Assembly: GCA_030762175.1 (NCBI GenBank)
Contig: CM060833.1
Location: forward strand, 167,786,501-167,850,500
Origin: Metallyticus violacea
Lineage: Eukaryota; Arthropoda; Insecta; Mantodea; Metallyticidae
Direction: 5' to 3'
DNA length: 64,000 nt
Numbering within the stretch: the first letter of the stretch is position 1; the number at the start of each line of letters is the position of its first letter. Made by a program: the position numbers and the translations under genes. Positions 50,701-60,830 of the stretch are shown piece after piece. The notes beneath the pieces were generated by a model. The model saw only the letters and a list, made by a program, of their open reading frames with translations. It searched no databases and was not told the origin of the DNA.

Positions 50701-53700
50701 TATATTAGCACTCCATTGTCAAACGCTTTGTAAGTACAATATTTACATCTAAAGGAGTTCAGTGGAAGTTACAAAGACTTCTACATCCATATTACTTCTC
50801 AAAATGAATTCAAATTTGGCTTTGGCAAATCTGTGAAGGTTGAACCTCACAGTTTTTTCAACTTCCCCCATTCTTCTTCCTTCTCTATACCTCCTTTTTT
50901 TAAACTCTGAATTACATCAGACAAGTACCTGTAGCCATGCACTGTGAAAAGTTCCAACTCTTTGTAATTGAGCAATTATTTGGCATACTTGAAGACTGTT
51001 GCTCCATTGAATCTAGAACGCATGTGAACCTTGAATTTTTTTTAAGTTTTCACACAAAAAACTGTGCATCTTATCCAAGCACCTCACCTGGTTATAACAG
51101 GAAATGATGGTGGAGCCCAGTAACTTCTACATATGAAAACTGATGATTTAGTACCTTTACAAGAATCTTCTTCAGAGCAGTAATGAAATCATTCACCCCA
51201 TTATATTCTTTCCTGACTCTTTCATAAACTCATTGTAGTTCATGTGCAATGCTGTTACGTGTTTGGGGTTGAGATACATAGCCTTCAGTTGTTGGAAAGC
51301 CAAAAGCATATTGCATGCTTGATCAGTTCATACAAGCCTGTCTTTTTTGTATTATATGCCCTTCCACCACAGCTTCATGAATCATTTAATGACTGCATTA
51401 CTATGTTTTGGAGCAATGAGAATTCAAAAGAAATTGAAGAATGGCCACTTTATCCCAGAAGGGTTACTGTCAGGAGTGGATTTTGATGCAGCAGAACATT
51501 GTTCCATATTTTTGCCAAGATGAATGAGGAGAGGCTCTGACTGTCAATACAGAAAGATACCAGGCTATGAAAAAGGATTATTTTTGATCTCTTTTTTTTT
51601 TGAGTAGTGTTTAACGCCCGTTTTTACTACTGTGGCACCACAGGCGATCTTTTTGATCTCAGTTGAAAGGTACAGGTCATAGAAATGTCTGATTTCAGTA
51701 AGATGGGGGCCATGTGTCATACTGCTTATGAAACAGTTCACCTTTTGAAGGAGTTGTTCAGAGGCTTCATCATTTTGCAAGGTTTTGATGTTAACGGACC
51801 CCCCAAGAGCATATGATTTAACTCTGCTGGATTACTTATGGGTTTATGCCAAGCCAGAAACAGTTAGTGACCTAAGGAACAATACCAAATGCATTATTCC
51901 TAAAATTGAACCTGGTTTATGCTTGTCTGTCATTAAAAATTGGAAGATCTGTATTCACACAACCTAATGAAGCAGGTGTGGCCATTTAAATGACATTCTC
52001 TTGTATATGATGACTACACCTCAATATTTTAGCCATGAAAAATTTATGTTTTAGGCAGCTAAAATAGGTTAAAATATTATTTAATTAGGCACTTTTTTTT
52101 TAAATTTTATGCAAAAAAAATTTTTTGGCATCTAAAATGGGCTACAAAATGACTTAATTAGGTACTACATTTTTTAATTATGCAAGAAAGTAAGTATTTT
52201 TACATTTTTATGATATGATTTTAAGCATAACAAGTTTTTTGTTTTCATAATTTGCAGCACAATACATTATCAAGATTTTATCCAAATTTTCAACAATTAT
52301 AATATATCTTTTGTCTGTTAAAATCATTTTAAACACTGAAAATGACATTTATGCTGAAACAATATAATAGGAGCAAACTTATATTTTGTTACATTTTTCA
52401 TGCCCACTTCTTATGGAATTTCACCACCTTCTCCAACTAAAACATTTACCACATTACATCATATTCAGGATTTCAAAATTTAATAATTTAATATCCAAAA
52501 TTTAATAATTTTGTTTTATTGTATTATAATGTGTTAAACTAAATAAAGTAATTAACGTTGTTCTAAAATTCCAATTTTACATTCATTTTGTATACAGAAC
52601 AAGAAAGTTACTGGATCACAGCCAGAGTCAGATGATTCAGCCTGTAGTACATGAAAACAACCTGAGGAAGATGAGACATGTATCTGTGGAAACCTTAACA
52701 CCACCTCACTGTAATACAGTTAATGCTCATACAACATTGAACATCAACTTGCTTCCAGGTTTGTATTATATAATTGTTTATGATGAATAATAAGATTTTT
52801 GTTAAAATGCCGACCACCTTTTAACAGTGTTTGAACTATTTTTCTTAGGTTTGCTCAACTCTCATTAAGTGATTTTAGAAGGGAATAAAAATAATTATTT
52901 AGAATGTTGATGGACAAGGAATGTTAGCATTTAAGGTAAGATGTTCAATTAGTAAATTAAATATCCTAAACTTAGGTATTCATTTTTTTTTACGCTAAAC
53001 TCCATTTACTTACATAAAAAGTAAGATGCATTTCAGGAGAATCTCTCCCATCTTCAGTTGCTCACCGAACTGCTATTACTAGAAATGATGGCTGGACACC
53101 GGGATGTTTCTGTGTCGGCCTTTGTTGGTTGAATGCCTCTGTTCGGTGAGCAACTGAAGATGGGAGAGATTCTCCCGAAACGCATCTTACTTTTATGTAA
53201 GTAAATGGAGTTTAGTATAAAAAAAAATGAATACCTAAGTTCAGGATATATTACCACTCCATTGTCAACAGCTTCCTTCATAAGTACAATATTTATAGTA
53301 AATTAAAATTGTAAAACTTTAAAAATGAAAATTATTTTATTTGTCTGTTCTCATAATATAGTAAATGATAAGTTTAATAACATTTTAAATATTGTATTAT
53401 TATTATCATCATAATTTAAGGATAATTTTCCTAAGAAAAAGGTAGCTAAATCTCCCAGTATAAAGAGTAAAACATAGTTAACCTTCGGTATTAGAAAGTT
53501 TTGTGCTAATAAAAGAAAATTATATTTGCAAAATATACTAGCAACAAAAGAGTTACTGATGATTGGCAGTCGGAGAGACAGTTGTGCCATACATGAGCTT
53601 GTGTAGAGATAAAAATGGGGATCCATTCCTGGAAGTGTACAGGGCCCGAATTGGCATTTTTGATAGATCCAGATTCATTTTGAGGGATAGTGAAAGATTG

Positions 53701-56700
53701 CATAAGTAGATAAGCATGATGTTATGTATGTTAATGGTGCCATTAGTAATCAGAGGATTAGAACTGAACTCTGGTCTGTTAATGGAACAAATTTTGGGTC
53801 TGTTGAAGTGCATTACTGAGGACATGGCAAATTTATAAGGAATGTAGTGGAGAGTTGAGGTAAAAATAAGAGGCAAATTTGAAGAAATTAAATCCACCCC
53901 GGGAGAATTCAAAGGAAAAATCAGTAGGTATGTGGCAGAATGCAGTCAAAGAGTATCTATTTGGAGAGAACTGAAGAAAAGCAAAGGAAGAATAATATAT
54001 GGAGTCAAGGAAATGAAAGCAAAATTACTATGGGAAAAAATTGAAGAGATCTTTCAAGATAAATTAGGTTTATAACTGGGCAGAGAGGAATTAATTGATG
54101 TCTTTAGAATTGGTAGATAAGGTTCAAACCTAAGACCAGTAATAGTTAAGTTACATTGAAAATGAAATGCATAATCCTATCAAAAATGAAAAAGTTAAAA
54201 GGGACAAAAATATTTGTTGAACAAGATTATGGGAAGAAATAAACAGAAACAAGAAGCTTTTTAAGATGGGAAATGAAGAAAGCAAGAGCCAGAGGAGAAA
54301 AAGTTTTTGTTCAAGATTTAGATTTGTGGTTAAATGACAGAAAACAGAATATTGGTCAGCTAAAAATTAGAAGCATGATGGAGTTGGAAGAAAGGATAGA
54401 TATGTCATTGGAGATGAAGAACAAAGAGCAATCCCAAGAGCAGTTAGGGAGGAAGAGAAGATGAGCATGGTGTTAGCCATATATCACCAACCAAGCAGAT
54501 TGTGCTGGATAAACAGCTGACTGAAGATAAACGTAGAATGACCTTGGGTGCAACTGCGGGAATTGATGTATGGATGAATGAAGGGCTCAGAACTATATCA
54601 TAATTTGGAGGAAGCATTATGCAAGTGGAGCACGCTGGGGGGGGAGAGATCAATTGCTAATAGAATGACAAGAACCAGTGCCAAATTGGAGGAGTTTAGG
54701 ATAGAAAGGGATCGGTTTAGAGAAAAACATTATATTTTGGTATATATAAGAGCTGCTTGAAAAATTGAAAAATGAAGAAATCATGCAAGTCTTGAAGTTA
54801 GCAGAATCGGTAGATGTGGTTGAATAGCCTTGTTTGTTAGAAAAGTTTTGAAAATCAATGTGGAATATAATGAATTAAATGAAAGCTCAGTGTTGTGTGT
54901 TTTAACTGGTCTATGGGAAAGTCAAAGGGGGTATATAACTCATCAAGATCATCAGAATTTTATAATTCAAATTTATTTAAGAAACTAAGGCAAGATTTGG
55001 AGGAATTACAAAATAGGTACATGTATAAAGGTTTGTTATAGTGGGCGTTTTTAATGCAAGAGTCTGGGAAAGGCAAATTAGGATAGACCTTGAATGTGAG
55101 ATAACAGAGGAAGTAAAGGATATGGAAAGAAGGGTCAATAAAGACAAAATCTGTAATAATGAAGGCATGAAGCTAGTAAAATTTTGTGAGGAGATGAATG
55201 GGAGGTATAGAGTGAGCTAATGTTTAAATGCTTCAAACTATTCATAAAAATATGTAATGAATTTCATGTTAAGCAGTTTGTTCTTTACTCTATATTAATC
55301 TTCTTGCTAAGTTGAAAAATGATCATGACATATTTTTTTCATTCCTTTGATTTAGAGTAAACTACAAATGAGCACTCAGTTAATTATTTTTTGTATAATA
55401 ATAATTGCAGAGATTATATCCAAAATTAAATACACAATGAACTATCCTAATTTGCATCTATACTTAGACCTGCCTCAGGCAGTGAATATTTTCAGACATT
55501 AGAGATACCAGAATTTCAATCTTGAGCAATGACAACTCTACCTCAAATTATCTCATGATGAAACAGATAATTGGAGAAATGTTCAAATATTTGAAGAAAA
55601 TTGTTCATCATAATATAACTGAAAGTGTACATGTCCAAACAACAATCCAAACTTTTCAGCTCCAGGCTTAAAAAATTAAATCTACTTCATAAAGAAACAA
55701 AATGATACATCATAAGCTGCCAAGGGAGTGTGGGAAAATGGTATACATACATGCACACACATTATTACGGGTATAATTCCAGTAACGATAGATAGCACTT
55801 AAAGAAATTGCCAAATTATACAACTTTACAAGAGGAATCAAGAGAAGATCAATCATAAATGCAGGATAAGTGGTAGACAGTGAAACACCATGCAGGGAAT
55901 GGACTCATCCTGCTGATATACTTAAAATAGTGGAGAAACAAAATGACAAAGAGTATACACTGAAGATATATACTAATGGCAGCAAAAGCTTGGCAGGTGT
56001 GGGGGCAGTAATAATAATGTATATTAATAATATTCCAATTAATCAAGTACAGTATAAGCTGCACCAAAAATGCTCAAATAATCAAGCCGAGCAGTTAGCT
56101 ATATTCAGAGCCCTGGAATAGTTGCAAAATATAGACAGTGTAACCTTCAACAAATGAACAGCAGCAATCCACACAGATAGTCAAATTACATTGGATTTAA
56201 TTAACAACCATACAAAACATGGTAACCTCTATGAAAGAATAAGGGAGAAGGAATCACTCAAACAAGAGCCCTGGGAAATACATTTTACTTGGGTTAAAGC
56301 ACACATCAGCAATGAAGGGAATGAAATAGCAGACCGACTTGCGAAAGAAGCAGAAAAAAGCAAGGTCCTGCCAGTGGATTATCAACTCATGCCAAAATGT
56401 GAGGAATGAATTAAGAGAAGAAAGTCAGCAGCTATGGGAAACAGAGTGGCAAATAACAATGAATAGAGCGATTACAAAATCGTATTTTCCAACTGTAACT
56501 AAAAGGCTGAAAACTAACATCCTTCTAAGCCCCAATATTACAGCGATTCTCTCAAGACATGGGAAACTTGGAGCCTACTTTCATCACTTCAAAATAGCAG
56601 AGAACCCATTATGTATATGTCAGGAAGATATACAAATGGGGAACACATCTTGTGGGACTGCTAAATCTTGAAGAAAGAGTGAGAAATATTTCAGAAAGAT

Positions 56701-59700
56701 GTAGCAAAAGTAACTAGGGGATGGCCAATAGACAATAGTAAATTTGTTTTAAAATATAATAAACAGTTTAAAAATTTTGTAAACAGTATACATTTTGACA
56801 GTTTTCAAATTAACACAAATTGACTAATAGGATAGAAAATGTGGTGACTGAGAATGATAATGTAAATAATGTAAAAGCATACATAAATAACCAATTTTGG
56901 CAATCTTGAAAATATGATTAGGTTTGAATAAGAATGAAACAGTGTTCAAAAATAGTATTAAGGATAACATGTAATAATGAAATGATAGCAATGCATGTAG
57001 TATTACTAATTATTATAGCAATGGAGCACACAGTAAATAAAGAAGATTAAAAAACACACACACACACACATATTTTTAATGTTTTATTTAATGTTGCTTG
57101 ACTGCATTGATCTTCTCATGACATCTGTAGATTAAACATGAATACTGTAGGTGTAAATCTGTAGTAGTAAATGGAATGCAATTAAATGAATTAATGATGT
57201 GTTTGGAATCCTTGGTGCCTCAAAACTATCTGGCATTCACCTTCTCAGGGTAAGGAAAAAACTGTGAAAAAATATTACCCAGACAGCTTTGCCTGATCAA
57301 TAATAAAATCCATGACCTTCAGAATCCTAGTCCAGATGTTACCACTAGACGACAGAGGCAGTCCAGATGATATTGTTTCATCAATGGGGAAGCTTATTTA
57401 CACAAACTGATATTTTTATATCAATTTACATTTATGGTGTTCATAGTGGTGGTTTTAGACCTAATTTTGATGAACAATTGTCCCATCTTAATTTTTTAAA
57501 ATATTTATTTTCTACTATAATAATTTTGGTCATTATGTTTTTAATCCAAGATTATTTTTAAGTTTTATGAGTTAAATATTGGTTCAGTCTTAATCTATGG
57601 TGTGATTTTCAAATTATCATGCCAAACTGGTCCTGAAATTTATGATTATTTTCTAAATTTTGCTATCTTTGTGTTGACACCAATTTGAGATACCCACAAT
57701 GTCCAATTGGGTTGGTATATATAATATATAATAAAAATATATGCCAATTACAGGTAATTCTATACCACGGCCTAAGGGTTATAAACCATGCCAAATTCCA
57801 AGGCCTATGGAAATGACTAAAAAAATTCCAAATGAAGCTCCTGTGCAGCAGCAACTGCAACAGAAACCAAGACTGGTAAGTTGTTTTTGAAGACAGTTGA
57901 TATTTTTTTATCTTGAGAGATAAACCCTTTTATTTGATTTTAGTGTTATAATAACAATAAGTCATCATTCAGTATTGTGTTGTGTTTAGCTTTAACATTA
58001 CAAACAATGACAATTTATTTGTGTTTTAAAATGTAGATAAGTGAAATAAACACAAATTAAGTCTTAAAAAGTATTTAAGTCCATGGATTTTAAACTCCTT
58101 ATATGGGCATTTACTTAAATCTTTTGCATTTTAAAGATTAAGCATAAAAATTAGTAGGTATAATACTTATTGATCTTATATCAATAAACTAGAAGATAAA
58201 TTATAATGTGCTTATGTCATTTTACATTCATGATTAAATTATATGAATTTTGTAACATATTAGTACATTGAAATTTCTTAGCTCATTGATATTCTCCTCA
58301 TTTCTAATCACAGGTTATATGCAAAATGGGATTTATTTAAGTTTCAAACACATCAGGTACTTAGTCTTAATTATTTACACAGGCACAACACAGCTGAGCA
58401 TGTGAATAGTATGTAGATAATGTAGAGTGGTTAAAGTAGATAATGGTTAAAGTGCCTAAATCATGGAGAATTTGTCTTTTTTTCTGTTAAATATGGGTTC
58501 ATGTCACCATCTGCATGTCATCTTTAATTCAAATTTTAAAGAAAAGTTCCAATATAGTATTTTATAATAACCTGTTTTATGAATTGCATGTTGAATTATT
58601 GTGAATGGGAATGCATAGCTGAAAGTGCCTATATGATTAAAGGAATCCAGAATGCAATTACAAACTGGGGAGAATGTTACATAAATAAAAATGAAATGCA
58701 GTTAATTGTGAAAACACTGGTAAACATGAGCCTTGAATATGCAATGAAACTGATAGATAGTTCTAAAATAGTATCATTACTGGGAACTCTAAGCCAAACT
58801 GATTTTTCAGATTTACATTTTTGACTACCAAGTGTAAAAATAGAAAATATAACCCCATAGATTGGATTTTCTCCCCCCTCCTTCTCCTTGGCTGATTACA
58901 TCTCTGTTGATAGTTGGCCTATTCTTTTTTGCTATTGTTTCCCACATGTTAAGTAGTGGTCAATATGGCTAACAGTTCCTGTCATCTTAAATCTGGCCAT
59001 GAAAAGTGAAAATAATGTAGCTTAAGCAAATTAACAAAAGCAATAAGCATCATGTTCTGAAATCTGGGAACCAGCATTAGCATCATTTTCCTCCACAAAC
59101 TAACATCTAACTTGAAGCCATGTTATCACACTCGCTTGTTGCTACAGGTCTTTCTTAGATATGCCTCCTATTTGTACCATGGAATTCTAATAATGATTTA
59201 AATGAGATATCTGAATGCAAATTATATTAAGGTCATTAGTAACCAAAATCAATTTATTTCTGCCTTTGTGAGATCAGACAAAAACAAAACTACTTAATAT
59301 ACAACTTAATAGTTGTGAAGGGTTTGCACAGAACCAACAATATCATAGAGGGGTAGTATTTATGCTTTCAGAAATTGATACTAACACATGCATCTCTTTG
59401 GAAATTTATTTAACATATACAGTAGAACCACCATGCCAACAAATGATCACAGTTAAGAGCTAGGAATAGAAATGTACGAGTGCTAAATAAAAATATATAT
59501 TTTGAATCAGGAATGAGTTGAAGAAATTGTCAGCAAGTACAAAAAGTACAAAGACCAGGATAACATCTAACAATATTTATGGGCGATAAGTAACTACTTA
59601 AAAATTTATTCTGAGGAAGAGGAAGAGAATGATTATTACTTATTCTTATTTAGTGCTCTACAAACCAAAGTTAGGATATAAGATATTTCTGTATAAAGGC

Positions 59701-60773
59701 TGAAGAGCTGAATTTTTTTTAAATATATAATTATGCCTTCGTAATGCCCAGTATAATTCAATTGCCAAACTTTTAGTGCTTTCTTATGCATAATTTGCAA
59801 ATAGCATTATTTAAAGTACAGTGATTTAGTGAAATATAAACAATATCATGTGCCCAATATTTTAAATACAATAAAGGCTAACATTTTGGAAAATTCTATG
59901 CTCTGCCACTGACAGAAATATGTAAATGATATTCACCCAGTTTTTTCTAGTTGCATTACTTTCCCTTCAAATAGCTCTAAAATGTGAAATATAAAATATT
60001 TCTTCTATTTATGACTTAGTAAAAGCATTGTTTGAGAAGTAGACTGACAAGTCATGCAAAAAAATTAGACACGAAGCTAATAATGTATCAGCCCCCCTTT
60101 GCCCAAATAACAGAAGCACTTTAATATTTAATGTTAAGCTTGTTATTATTACTTATTTATATGTATGAGTTCATGGCTGCATGGAATCAACATTGTGTTG
60201 GGAATAATTGCATAAACATAGATTTGTTCTGTGACTGTCAATAAAATTACCAGATTGCTAAGAGGTGGAAAACAGGGTTTAGATGGATACTGCCAGAACT
60301 TAGAGAATAAAGAGCAATGCAAACAAAGAATAATAATTTGTCAAAAGGTACCTTAGTTTTGATATTGTAAATTTTTGGGTGTTTTGTTGGTATATGTGAA
60401 TTAATTGTAATGATGTTTGTGGAAATAAAATTCATTCATTCAATAAAGGGGTTAAGCTTGATGAATTTTTCTGTAATGAATTCAGTATGGTCCCATAAAT
60501 GTTCAATTGGATATAAATCTAGGGAGTACAGGGGCCATTGGTGTGTCTACTGTAGGGTGCACATTTTTTTTTTTTTTTTAATTTATTGTCAATAGACTTG
60601 TATACACAAGTTTCTGACTTTGTCAAACTACAATTTACAAGGTATACAGTGATACTTTCATAAATTTATATAGCAATCTTCAACTCAATATTGTTTTCTA
60701 TACCAGTAATATACACATGAAGTCAACACTCAGATTACAATGAAATTACCTTGGGGCTTAATCCATATGGATA

Positions 60774-60830
<57 letters not shown>

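Larger units (their letters stand above)
48945..50756. mobile_element. Large PLE family A head-to-head palindrome with 10-bp target duplication
   Basis: ATCTAAAGGA flanks at 48945-48954 and 50747-50756. Arms of about 850 bases meet near 49,930. Each arm has the post-RT linker, GIY-YIG nuclease, C-terminal domain, a hammerhead and the CCTAAACTTAGG end. Both 3' ends point outward. The right arm has the extra tail (ATATTAGCACTCCATTGTC to ACAATATTTAC) missing on the left. This is the longest of the PLE palindromes. Confidence 0.9.
52950..53307. mobile_element. PLE family A palindrome with 12-bp target duplication
   Basis: TAGTAAATTAAA at 52950-52961 and 53296-53307. Arms of about 145 bases carry the CCTAAACTTAGG end, CTCCATTTACTTACAT, a hammerhead, and GTTCGGTGAGCAAC, with a short centre holding the end of the PLE ORF on the minus side. 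The right arm again has the extra tail (ACCACTCCATTGTCAACAGC). It lies 190 bases after MAPK15 exon 8. Confidence 0.9.

Noticed and set aside
51244..51354. N-terminal part of the 80-aa plus ORF as a separate gene
   Set aside because: It runs into a recognisable Tc1-like transposase relic; no start or promoter evidence.
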